From Lepas anatifera (taxonomy: Eukaryota > Arthropoda > Thecostraca > Lepadidae): DNA of 64,000 bases. Made by a program: the position numbers and the translations under genes. Under the pieces are notes generated by a model. That model was not told the origin of the DNA. It searched no databases and saw nothing but the letters and a program-made list of their open reading frames with translations. The stretch lies in assembly GCA_034440635.1 (NCBI GenBank), contig JAOTON010000896.1, forward strand, positions 1,743,001-1,807,000, in the 5' to 3' direction. Numbering within the stretch: the stretch's first letter is position 1; each line of letters starts with the position of its first letter. This document shows, one piece after another, positions 58,201-64,000 of the stretch.

Positions 58201-61200
58201 CGCCCGCAGACTCAGGTGGATGAACTGAGCCACCTGCGGCAGCTGCGGCGCCGCGCGGACCACTGGTCAGGGCACGGGAAAAGGGCATCGCAGTAGAGTC
58301 GGCATCATGCCACTGGTGTTTCACCAGCCAGTTTCTAATGCTTTGGAGCCACTAAAAATTCACATGCCCATACGAAAGTACTATCAATGTCACGGATGTT
58401 CAGATGTTCCCAGTGAAGACATTCATTCCAGTTTCTCTCACCTCCCACATAGCTCTGAGCCGGTCCCCAGTGTGGCCCTCCAGGAGCTTCTGCTCCCACT
58501 CCAGCACCCGTTGTTCCCGCCGCTCCCTCTGCTCCTTCCGCAGCTCCAGCTTCTTACGGCGGTACTCTCTGTCCCGCGCCGCACGCTCGCCCCGCACCCA
58601 GTGCAGCACGTGCGAGAAGTACGCCGCTGTGAAAATGAGACGCCAGATCAGAATGTGCCTTGACTCCGTACCCAGGCAGAACGTGCAGCCTGTAGGGTAA
58701 CCGGGGAAGGAAGACGCGGTGAAAATGCCTCTTACAGTATATGGAGCAAGTAAGACATCAGAGGGACAACATAAGATACCCAAAGACACTGGTGCTGAAG
58801 TGTGGATGATTGGTGACTGGGAGGGAAAAGAAATGCACCAGCGGATAATACTGCATCAAACAGCATTACTCGCCAATGAATTCCAAACAGATACGAGAAC
58901 ATATTGAGATTAAAAGAAGTGGATTATGACTCTTGGTTCATCTTTGAAATTAAGGTGCCAGGTCGGAGTTCAAGGTACTTGCTTTCTTTACAGGTTTTGG
59001 AATATCAGTCACGAGAATGGAACTCAGGTATCTACCAAAGTGCATTAGATAAAATTGCATAGGCCGTGCCATAGCATTCGTGGAATATGGAGAGGACCAA
59101 GAAAGCTAATCAACGCAAGACCCTCAGTAGCATTTAATGCATTATATCTGACTCTTTGCCAAATACACACATATCGGAAGCAAGTGAACTTCCAAGTCAG
59201 AGAAACGCAGTCACAGGGGCTCGGACTGACCTTTTTTGCCGCGCTTGGAGCGCCGCGTGGGCACCAGACTGTCGCTGACGACGGCCTCCGCACCCTCGGT
59301 GGCCTCCAGCGTGCACTGGTCCCGTAGGTCCCTGTCGGAGCAGAACAATGTCTCAGCACGTCTGATGTACGGAGCTTCAGCAATCACCGATCTCGCAGGT
59401 CCCTGTCGAAGATCTCGGGAAAGTTTCGACACTGCTGTCTCAGAAGGGGCTGGTATGGCCGGATGAGAGAGGTGGGGAGGGATGAGGTGCTAGGGGACGA
59501 GTGTTGCGCCTCGCTGGAATGTTTACATCACGAAAAGTGTTGATCACGAGACTATGGCGTAGGATTCGTTACGAACATCTACCCTGTTGAACCAGACGTT
59601 ATCAGCGGCTTTGCTCGTGTAAGCGTGAATACAGCGTCCTCATAATTAACTGTGCAATCTGAATCGGGCGCATCTTACGGTGTTGTTTCGTCAATCTCAT
59701 GGAGGATTCAATCAATGAAGTCAGATCAAAATGTATTGCTAAATAATAATGTTATCCGATCGCAAGCCTCCTTATTCCTGGAATCCTGGCTGAGGCACTT
59801 CCGTGTGATTCACGGCATGACAACCAGACTCGTGTCAATTTTGAGCAAAGCTTGTCTCGATTTTAGTGTCCAGAGCCTGAGTTCATCGAAGTTATAAAAA
59901 GCGGCGTAGCATAGGAAATCGTCGTTACGTTTTGATTCGCCTAAATATGGTGCATTGTCCTGCCATCTAGCACCGATGTCAGTTTGCCGTCACTGCCGCG
60001 TCACTTTGGGGAATAAGAAGCCCTGCCTGATCGCAACACGACATTTCTTATCGATGAGCATTGGTCTGTCATCTGAGTTATTAATTTGTAGAGTTCCACG
60101 TAATATCATATTGTTCAATTTTAATCTGGCTTGCCATTCATTTTCTTCCCCTCAATACATCCAAAAATCTATCCTATGAACTGCACCGGCATATTTCATT
60201 AATTAAATATATAAATGAACAACAACTATAAAATATATATCCTATGAAACGCACTGGTATACATCATTAAAGAAAAATATACGCGAACAAAAAAACAATC
60301 AAAATGCAAAGCAGTTTTCGTAGCATACTCAGCTCAGGACCCGAAGGAGAACTTACGATACTAGGGCTGGTGTTAGGGACACTGGCCACTCAAACACCGA
60401 TTTGAATCCTTTGACGTATAACCTCGGAATGGGCATTAACTCACGGCTCCATCTGCTGGATGAGTTGCTCCATCAGCTGCTCCAGTCTGAGCGCACGCCG
60501 AGTGATGCCATGCTGCGGCCCGTTGTAGCGGTAGCAGTTACGCAACATCAGACGCAGGTCCCGGAACAGCGCCGTCAGCGAGTCGTACCCGCCCGAGAGC
60601 AGCCGCTCACGTACTGGGGGAGCCACACACACAAACACGTAAACCACTGATGGAGTCAGATACACAAACGCACGTGAATCAATGACAGAGCCACACACAC
60701 AAACGCACGTCAATCACTGACAGAGCCACACACACAAACGCACGTGAACAGTACCGTCAGCAAGTCGTACCCACCCAAACACGCTACACATGCCATTACA
60801 AATTAAAAGAACAACAAATACAAATCAAATAGGAGCACCACAATAATTTGACAGACGTCCCCAGAAGTAATGTTCAGTTCCATCAGCCACGGTTGGTAGT
60901 GCCCTGATGAGATCCTAGAACTATCTGCCACAAAATTTGCCCTTTTTAGCCATTCCTACGGCGCAGAACATCGTCCCAACACTTGTAGGAGCTGAGTTAG
61001 AGTCGGGCCATAGATTATGAGACCGCGTGCTGCAGGGATGTAAGAGCCTCTCGAGGACGTGAATTACTCGTTCCATCGAGCGGCTAACAGAAACGTTAAG
61101 GAAACATGAATCACTGACAAAATCCCGACAAAATTCCTCACTGAAGAGGAATATACCAAAACATGTTGGCAAAATGTTCCTCCGATATTTGTTGGGTCGG

Positions 61201-61402
61201 AGAGCCGCTGCACTCCACGGAGATCTGCCGAGCCTGACTGGCCCACCTTTGTTGAGCCAGACGGGCTGTTTGACAATGGTCGGGTAGTCCCAGAGCTCGC
61301 GCTGGGAGGTGTCCACCGCATTCATGAACGGCCAGTTCATCGGGTAGTGCGCCGGCATCATCAGCTCCCGCAGAACGCTGTCAACACCACGCATGTCAGC
61401 CA
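41171..61402 (-). CDS. Bromodomain plus DDT/WHIM-like chromatin protein, 13 exons, 5' end missing
   Basis: Thirteen exons join with consistent phase: 61402-61247, 60613-60445, 59331-59231, 58626-58442, 58242-58103, 55344-55077, 54757-54182, 53959-53885, 52359-50835, 50721-50494, 49879-49728, 49126-48981 and 43281-41171, about 1,940 residues to the TGA at 41173-41171. Domain order is bromodomain (about residues 1-107), basic coiled coil (150-200), DDT-like helices (204-250), WHIM-like segment (290-339), C2HC finger (531-556), acidic/basic low-complexity tract, helical exon, Pro-rich exon and a long Ala/Pro/Val-rich tail. The bromodomain keeps the WPF shelf and the YN asparagine, so acetyl-lysine binding is expected; the protein is probably nuclear. 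Domain content and size suggest BRD10/KIAA2026 (about 2,100 residues in human, from memory), but BAZ- or CECR2-like relatives are not excluded. The real start codon is not located. ATG at 61394 is in frame but follows a plausible acceptor. Exon 9 shows a frame change (see its entry). Confidence 0.88.
43453..43478. repeat. (GA)n microsatellite
   Basis: About 26 bp of GA repeats in intron 12 near the exon 13 acceptor. Confidence 0.95.
44051..45034 (-). mobile_element. TTAA element, family C copy 2 (reverse)
   Basis: The left end has TTAACCCTCACCCCGGTGGG, the palindrome GTGTTTGAACACCCCC, GGTTTTCCGGTGGCATG and AAAAAACGGCGGCAGGAGCG. The right end has GTGTTTGAACACCCCCACG, CGAAGGTGGCTCGGAGACCC and GGGGCGGGTGTTAA. 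It is family C in reverse orientation. 984 bp, in intron 12. Confidence 0.92.
47558..48893. mobile_element. Putative TIR element with internal ~345-bp duplication
   Basis: The left end GGCTGTTCACATTGACGTC and right end GACGTCATACGTAAACAGTC are imperfect inverted repeats. Inside, 47561-47850 and 47908-48190 are diverged tandem copies (GTTCACAT, CCCCCTCTGTCAGA-type strings, GAAGTGG.ATC.AAATATT). It lies in intron 12 and ends about 90 bp from exon 12. Confidence 0.45.
48981..49126 (-). CDS. Exon 12: Pro-rich linker
   Basis: Acceptor ATTGCGGCAG/GCCGGC and donor TGCGACG/GTGAGG. It encodes RPADFRHRGETVWADSDRPG, RLPNLEP, a seven-proline run, and PSEDELSCD. The incoming phase completes Arg and the outgoing phase 1 matches exon 13. 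Confidence 0.78.
49728..49879 (-). CDS. Exon 11: helical, coiled-coil-like
   Basis: Acceptor GACGACCGCAG/AAGCGAGAC and donor CATCAACAG/GTGTGG. It encodes KRDRQPECEVELRLELQKIL, EELQPLEAKISTSVRRMRKR and LCQEWLAYIN, a strongly helical stretch. It joins exon 10 in phase 0 and exon 12 in phase 2. The acceptor region is part of a five-copy tandem repeat extending to about 50210. Confidence 0.8.
49871..50215. repeat. 70-91 bp tandem repeat carrying a splice acceptor motif
   Basis: Five diverged units start at 49871, 49942, 50012, 50103 and 50191, each with TCTCGC-TCTGCGGTCGTCACA or a variant, then a GTCAGTTAG/GTCACTGAC part. On the gene strand each of the first three units carries the GACGACCGCAG acceptor used by exon 11. 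Confidence 0.8.
50494..50721 (-). CDS. Exon 10
   Basis: Acceptor ATAGCCGACAG/ACTACTGAC and donor GGCAAAAAG/GTCAGC, 76 codons, phase 0 at both ends. It encodes TTDAKPPSALVSAAES, then DPYQFQLVAASFPALRQLIA and DLTPPEQQDSGKK, a short ordered-looking helix after disordered sequence. The alternative is that exon 9 reads through to about 50730 and a frameshift follows. The 113-nt intron with perfect phase is the better model. Confidence 0.7.
50835..52359 (-). CDS. Exon 9: long acidic/Ser-rich exon with an internal frame change
   Basis: Acceptor TCGGCCCAG/ATAGCAGAG; donor ACCAAG/GTAATT. The first part reads IAEQCEREADEATRAARISR, then Ser/Asp/Glu-rich stretches (SEDEDREGAK, RKEKKKKTKRSRR, SGEEAEEEEETERQVWLVDN). 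Around 51780-51786 this frame meets a C6 run and soon stops, while the next frame continues as PPTADGTETPRKPLKMKIVV and onward for about 300 codons (GKENKSKETENNLTNGHPE, KSELDVKPAKSD). Either a one-base homopolymer error, or a small intron (for example 51842-51781, GTGGTG..GCGCAG, 62 nt) explains the switch. No domain recognised beyond the charged composition. Confidence 0.75.
52360..53884 (-). other. Intron 8 with an antisense LINE tail
   Basis: It contains a LINE fragment on the plus strand (52800-53765) and a degenerate CATCATTAACTATA-type repeat (about 52640-52765). The splice sites flanking it are good. Confidence 0.7.
52800..53765 (+). mobile_element. LINE 3' remnant (reverse transcriptase C-terminal part and 3' UTR)
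   Basis: An open frame from about 52825 to 53523 reads KVNSIRDLGVWLDSKLTFQD, then SKANRTLGLLIRSLQTG, then YFGNVRSILEYGCIHSGGAA and HLDRLERIQHKFLIWLSNIS. This is the segment after the catalytic palm of Jockey/I-type non-LTR reverse transcriptases. The catalytic FADD-type motif is absent, so the copy is 5' truncated. A 3' UTR follows, with AATAAA near 53743 and an A-rich CAAACAATACAAACAC tail. It is antisense to the bromodomain gene. Confidence 0.8.
53885..53959 (-). CDS. Exon 8: 25-residue C2HC zinc-finger-like exon
   Basis: Acceptor GCGCGGCAG/GATGCG and donor AAACAG/GTGTGT. The exon encodes ACQYCGLQIRSSRARNAHRC plus LQKQ. Spacing C-x2-C-x12-H-x-C suggests a small zinc-binding knuckle. Both ends are phase 0, so skipping would keep the frame. 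Confidence 0.7.
54182..54757 (-). CDS. Exon 7: conserved entry motif then basic, Ser/Ala-rich linker
   Basis: Acceptor GATCCGGCAG/CACAGTC and donor GACCCC/GTGAGT. It starts HSHKSIQDCVMEATLTEPRE, then GRDRHGFEYLHFPQFLVQDV and RLYRRRPW, a beta-rich 'G.D..G..Y..FP' motif like the one following WHIM1 in WSTF/BAZ-type proteins. The second half is low-complexity with basic clusters (RGKRRSR, AKRPR) and an acidic stretch (EEADDDEWE). It is 192 codons, both ends phase 0. Confidence 0.85.
54768..54960. repeat. GGTCAGAGACA minisatellite
   Basis: Degenerate units of GGTCAGAGACATGTAA and GGTCAGAGACAGGG repeat about nine times just inside intron 6 of the bromodomain gene, next to the exon 7 acceptor. Confidence 0.75.
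55077..55344 (-). CDS. Exon 6: WHIM-like segment
   Basis: Acceptor GCGTCGGCAG/CGCGCC and donor TTGTTT/GTAAGT. It encodes LVRMRLAELPPMPYAVWTSK, then QRLLETIGVDPVFWSVVGER, then NPFERRLFHQFSFYERVWML and KTLCDYLF. The 'G.D..FW..VG..NP.ER....FS.YERVW.LK.LCDY' pattern matches the region after DDT domains (WHIM1-like) in BAZ/CECR2/BRD10-type proteins. Phase is 0 at the 3' end. The upstream 2.76 kb intron carries elements E and B4. Confidence 0.85.
55887..56910 (-). mobile_element. TTAA element, family E
   Basis: Left end TTAACACGCGCCCCACTTGA, GGGGCGAAATTCGTCCCCC palindrome, then GGTTTTTCCCAGATAGC, the reverse of the shared GCTATCCCGGAAAAACC box. The right end has the core twice: CCCCAGCGGGGCGCGTCATG and CCCCAGCGGGGCGGGTGTTAA. 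The final TTAA is shared with B4. 1,024 bp. Confidence 0.88.
56907..57935 (+). mobile_element. TTAA element, family B copy 4
   Basis: Left TTAACCCGCGCCCCACCGGG, linker AGCGCCACCTTCGC, palindrome GGGCATCGATGGCC. Right CTGCGCCTCTTCGTTTTTC, GCTATCCCGGAAAAACC, GGTGGGGCGAGGATTAA. It begins at the TTAA that ends element E. 1,029 bp, in intron 5. Confidence 0.93.
58103..58242 (-). CDS. Exon 5: DDT-like helical segment
   Basis: Acceptor GGCGCCGCAG/CTGCCGCAG and donor CTGCTCAG/GTGGGAG. It encodes LPQVAQFIHLSLRALNILEV followed by PLYELERILLVPQSSETLAM. The leucine spacing and 'L..LNILE' signature resemble helices 1-2 of a DDT domain, which usually pairs with WHIM motifs in ISWI- and ACF-associated proteins. 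The assignment is by pattern, not by search. Confidence 0.75.
58442..58626 (-). CDS. Exon 4: charged coiled-coil linker
   Basis: Acceptor TTTTCACAG/CGGCGTAC and donor TGGGAG/GTGAGAG. It encodes AAYFSHVLHWVRGERAAR followed by a heptad-like Arg/Lys/Glu run (EYRRKKLELRKEQRERREQ) and LLEGHTGDRLRAMWE. This is a long basic amphipathic helix between the bromodomain and the DDT-like region. The exon ends on a codon boundary. Confidence 0.88.
59231..59331 (-). CDS. Exon 3: linker with basic patch
   Basis: Acceptor CTCCGACAG/GGACC and donor AAAAAAG/GTCAGT. The in-frame peptide begins PDLRDQCTLEATEG and ends TRRSKRGKK, a basic run that could be a nuclear localisation signal. It joins the bromodomain exon in phase (CC+G = Pro). 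Confidence 0.85.
60445..60613 (-). CDS. Exon 2: C-terminal half of bromodomain
   Basis: The exon encodes VRERLLSGGYDSLTALFRD followed by LMLRNCYRYNGPQHG and a final leucine-rich helix C. NCYRYN is the canonical site where the asparagine contacts acetyl-lysine. The acceptor CTCCCCCAG/TACGTGAG (60614) and donor GAGCC/GTGAGT (60444) are strong. The incoming phase completes GTA (Val) with exon 1, so the bromodomain is continuous across the intron. Confidence 0.9.
60606..60752. repeat. ~38-bp minisatellite in intron 1
   Basis: Units containing CACACACACAAACGCACGT and TGACAGAGC repeat about three times beside the exon 2 acceptor. Confidence 0.7.
61247..61402 (-). CDS. Exon 1 of those visible: N-terminal half of bromodomain
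   Basis: The minus strand reads SVLRELMMPAHYPMNWPF, then VDTSQRELWDYPTIV and KQPVWLNK. This is bromodomain helix Z and the ZA loop, with the WPF shelf and the 'KxPxxL' motif near the start of helix A. The acceptor is TTTTTAAAG before TGGCTGAC at 61402; the polypyrimidine tract is short. The donor is CAAAG/GTGGGC at 61247. It ends with one base of a valine codon that the next exon completes. An in-frame ATG at 61394-61392 could start translation if the exon is really first. Confidence 0.85.
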
Positions 61403-61456
61403 CTTTAAAAAGACAAATCGGCCGATGGCACAAGCCCTCACATCACTGTCCATAGC

Positions 61457-61577
61457 AGTGACGGATCTAGGATTTCGTTAAGGGGGGCCCAGGCTCGGAG
61501 GGCGCCGAACCTGAGGGGCGCCAATTTCAGTCGCGGATCTAGCCGGTCGGTTTGGAAGGGACAAACCACAGTCGAAA

Positions 61578-61608
<31 letters not shown>

Positions 61609-62034
61609 CGTCACGCAGTCAAAAGCTGCGCCACCAATATCACTTGCCGGAAGAATTTTGGGGTATTTCAGACGAAAAGCCAAAAAAAGGGTTCGAGATA
61701 CTTCTTCCTATCCAAGGCTGGCTATACTATGGAGGTCTGGCTATACTATAACTGAGAATTATTGTTATTTACTCCATGATTCTGATGAAGGGCTGTGCCT
61801 GAATATATAATCTTCAGTGTTTTTTACATTTCCGGATTCGAGGGGACAGGCCAGGGAACATCTTATCAACTTATGTTCTGTTTGAAGTTGAGAGTTGAAA
61901 CACCAAAATCTTGCTTATAAACTAAAAAGGAGTAGGGGAAAAAGGAGGTCGATCGCTTTGGGGGCGAAAACATAGTTTTGTCCCGAGCTTTTCCGTTTGG
62001 GGAATGCAATTTTTGCCCCCTGGATCCGCCACTG
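61457..62034. mobile_element. hAT-like ends, possibly one degenerate MITE
   Basis: CAGTGACGGATCTAGGA at the left and CCTGGATCCGCCACTG at the right look like one inverted pair, with an A28 tract at 61581-61608 inside. The flanking 8 bp differ (GTCCATAG, GCCAATTT), so two different insertions remain possible. Confidence 0.4.
61581..61608. repeat. Poly-A tract (28 A)
   Basis: Uninterrupted A28 inside the hAT-like region. Confidence 0.97.
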
Positions 62035-62389
62035 GCCAATTTACCACCCGAAAGGCGGCCAGTGTCAATGAAAAACGCGTTTAAAAAGGATTTGTAAATG
62101 CTTATTTTCATGAAGGCTTCCTCTTAGTGAAGACATCTTCACGTTTACCATCAAGCATATTTCGGGCCAGCTAACGACTGGTACCTTGGTAGAAAATGCT
62201 GAAAGCACCCACTGACGCTAACTGAAGCACGATGAGCAAATAATACAGTTATCTTCGGTCATGACAAAAACTGGGGCGTCGTATCCACCACCTCCACTTA
62301 TCACAGTTGTCCTGGCTAACGGCTCCATACTGAAATACCCGATTGACGCTAACTTGAGCCTCATAGGCCGCAGAACCTCTGCGGGCCTG

Positions 62390-63110
62390 GGCCCTGAGTT
62401 TTTGGTGACTTCCTGAGTTTATATCGAGTCCCCTCAGCTGATCTAGAACCGCTTTAGTTAACTAGGCTCTCACACTGAACTTGAAACCTATATGTCGCCG
62501 CTGAAGCCTATTAAGCTTTTCGGGGCCCTTTTATTGATATAGGGCCCCATCAACAGGTCCTGGGCCCTCTGAGCTAAAAACTGGAGCTCTGAGCTCTGAG
62601 CCCCAAGCTGGATTAGTGTCCCTTAAGCTGGTCATTGTCCCCTGGGTTGGTATCGTTTTCGTTTAACTGATATAGATCCCTTCAGCTTGTTTGGGGCCCG
62701 CCGTCCGTATCTGGACACTAGTTCGGCGAGCCACCCAGCTAGTCTGGCCCTATTAGTTTTATGGGCCTTCTGAGCTTCTGCAGGATCACCTCAGAGTGTC
62801 TGGGCCCCATGAGTTGAAAATTGAACCCCTGGGTTAGTTTTGGGTCCCTGAGCCTATTTAAAAACCGTTTAGATAGGTAGGCACCCCACGCTGGTCTTGA
62901 GAATCCTGTGTTGGCACAGGTCAAATGAGCTCGTCGGGCGCCCTTATCTAGGTCCCCTTAACTGGCACGGGCCCCTCAGCTGATTTTGGAGACCCAAAAT
63001 CCCTCCTACCGGATTCCACCCACGACAGATTTCCTGACTCCCTGAGGGCCCCTGGGGGCCATTGCGGATTTTTCCAGGGATCAGCGCTGGGGTCCCTCCC
63101 CGAGACAAAG
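62390..63110. repeat. Degenerate ~20-25 bp array (GAGCTGGTnnnGGGCCCC)
   Basis: Strings such as CTGAGCTAAAAACTGGAGCT, AAGCTGGATTAGTGTCCC and AGCTTGTTTGGGGCCCG recur with a GGGCCC/GAGCT theme. The motif resembles the array at 34163-35075. Strongly diverged. Confidence 0.65.
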
Positions 63111-63134
63111 CTTACAACATGTCTCTGTCTATAT

Positions 63135-63918
63135 ACTCTAGCATCTGCCAGAGTTGAGCTAGAATAATATAGGCACACTTCGCTTCCTCTCGTTACGGCG
63201 AATCATCAAATAATGCATAATATGACTATACTAGGTCAAAACATAAAAATGACCTGACCTATGGGTAGGTCAAGGTCACCATCTAGCCTAGCATAGTCAG
63301 TATGCATATGAATCAAGTCACAATAGCAATAAAAATGGTATCAAAATACGAGTTTTATCAATATTTCCTGCAAAGCAATTGACCCAAGTCTTAAAAGCTG
63401 CTTAGGAAGCCCCAGATGAACTCTCAGAGGTAATATGCCTAAACTTGCAACATGAACCGATAAAGAGGCCTAGGATACTATGATTTGGGGAATCCGAAGG
63501 TATTCCAAGCGGCGTCTGCAGACATAGAGCAATTTTTCGGAAAATTTCCGTTTTACCCCATGCATTTTCAATGGAGAGGTCATGATTCGTACCTGTCCCT
63601 AGGTCATCGATGGGAAAAATCCCGGGATAAATCTATTAGTACTTTTTGGGCCCATTATATGGTACAAGCTTGAATTCGATAGGTTCACCCTTTTCTTACT
63701 TACGCCACCTTAAACATTTTTGGGGTGAGGTCACTTGAACTGCGCTGGTGACCTGACCTGAGATGACACAACCTTAAATTTTGAGGGAAAGTTGCGGAAT
63801 TGATCAATGATAAGGTGTGACAAGTACTGTGTCGCTTCGCGCCGACGTTTTTTCGTGCCACTGGGAGACCTCGAGGGGGTGTTCAAGCACCCCCCAACGG
63901 GCCGGAACGGGGCACGAA
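63135..63918 (+). mobile_element. TTAA element, family C copy 3, 5' truncated
   Basis: Matches C1 from the CTGACAGAGTTGAG region onward, including GCATAATATGACTATACTAG, TTTTCAATGGAGAGGTCATG, CTTCGCGCCGACGTTTTTTC and GGGGGTGTTCAAGCACCCCC. The doubled-core end is missing and the final TTAA is mutated. The last bases of the window (about 63925-64000) resemble the inside of family F. Confidence 0.8.
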
Positions 63919-64000
63919 TACTCTAGAACAGGGCTGAGGCCAAAAGGGAAGGCTCTAAACAATGTCTGCAATTTTTTAGGTCAAGGTCCTTCAAGGTCAT

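Noticed and set aside
61457..62034. Confident hAT MITE call
   Set aside because: Ends look right, but the 8-bp flanks do not match, so it stays tentative.

Overview
The window looks like nuclear DNA of an animal, most likely an arthropod and possibly a crustacean. It holds one long gene with GT..AG introns. The rest is dense with eukaryotic transposons: LINE reverse transcriptase fragments, Penelope-like fragments, a tRNA-derived SINE, and hAT-, Harbinger- and TTAA-flanked elements. There are no bacterial operons, Shine-Dalgarno starts or CRISPR loci. The lineage guess is weak and rests on the repeat types only.

The only convincing host gene is on the minus strand from 61402 down to 41171. 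I rebuilt thirteen exons whose splice sites and phases agree. In order they encode a bromodomain (61402-60445), a basic coiled-coil linker (59331-58442), a DDT-like helical segment (58242-58103), a WHIM-like segment (55344-55077), a basic/acidic low-complexity region with a short C2HC zinc-finger-like exon (54757-50494), a helical exon and a Pro-rich exon (49879-48981), and a 2.1 kb Ala/Pro/Val-rich last exon ending at 41171. The sum is about 1,940 residues. The start lies upstream of 61402 or beyond the window. It is a chromatin reader-type protein, best guess a relative of uncharacterised bromodomain protein BRD10 (KIAA2026). Its introns have collected mobile elements: two abutting TTAA elements in intron 5, an antisense LINE tail in intron 8, and several elements in the 5.7 kb intron 12.

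The main novelty is a superfamily of 0.8-1.25 kb TTAA-flanked non-autonomous elements covering roughly a fifth of the window. I name the families A (4 copies), B (4), C (3), E (1), F (2, plus a possible fragment at the right edge) and G (1). Families A, B and C share one architecture: a terminal repeat core, a conserved GCCACCTTCGC linker, a second copy of the same core, a family-specific palindrome, a body crowded with AGGTCA/TGACCT half-sites, a GC hairpin followed by T5 and CTGCTATC, the palindrome again, and an inverted core. E and F keep variants of this plan in reverse orientation. Cores and palindromes change together between families. Family C split an integrase-like reading frame at 23708, and families E and B share one TTAA at 56907.

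Left to right. 0-5.3 kb: element G, then AT-rich DNA with a GC-rich block. 5.3-8.4 kb: two A elements around a LINE RNase H remnant. 8.7-10.5 kb: an inverted Penelope-like pair bounded by (TA)n, tandem repeats and an orphan exon. 10.9-24.8 kb: F, A, B, B and C elements, a Harbinger-like element, a SINE and a Penelope-like GIY-YIG tail. 20.3-25.9 kb: three arrays of a 20-bp palindrome. 26-35 kb: B, hAT MITEs, two LINE remnants and a second inverted Penelope-like pair enclosing one of them. 35.7-40.3 kb: A, a TA-flanked element carrying a ~208-bp minisatellite, and F. 41.2-61.4 kb: the bromodomain gene. 61.4-64 kb: hAT-like ends, a tandem array and a truncated C element.
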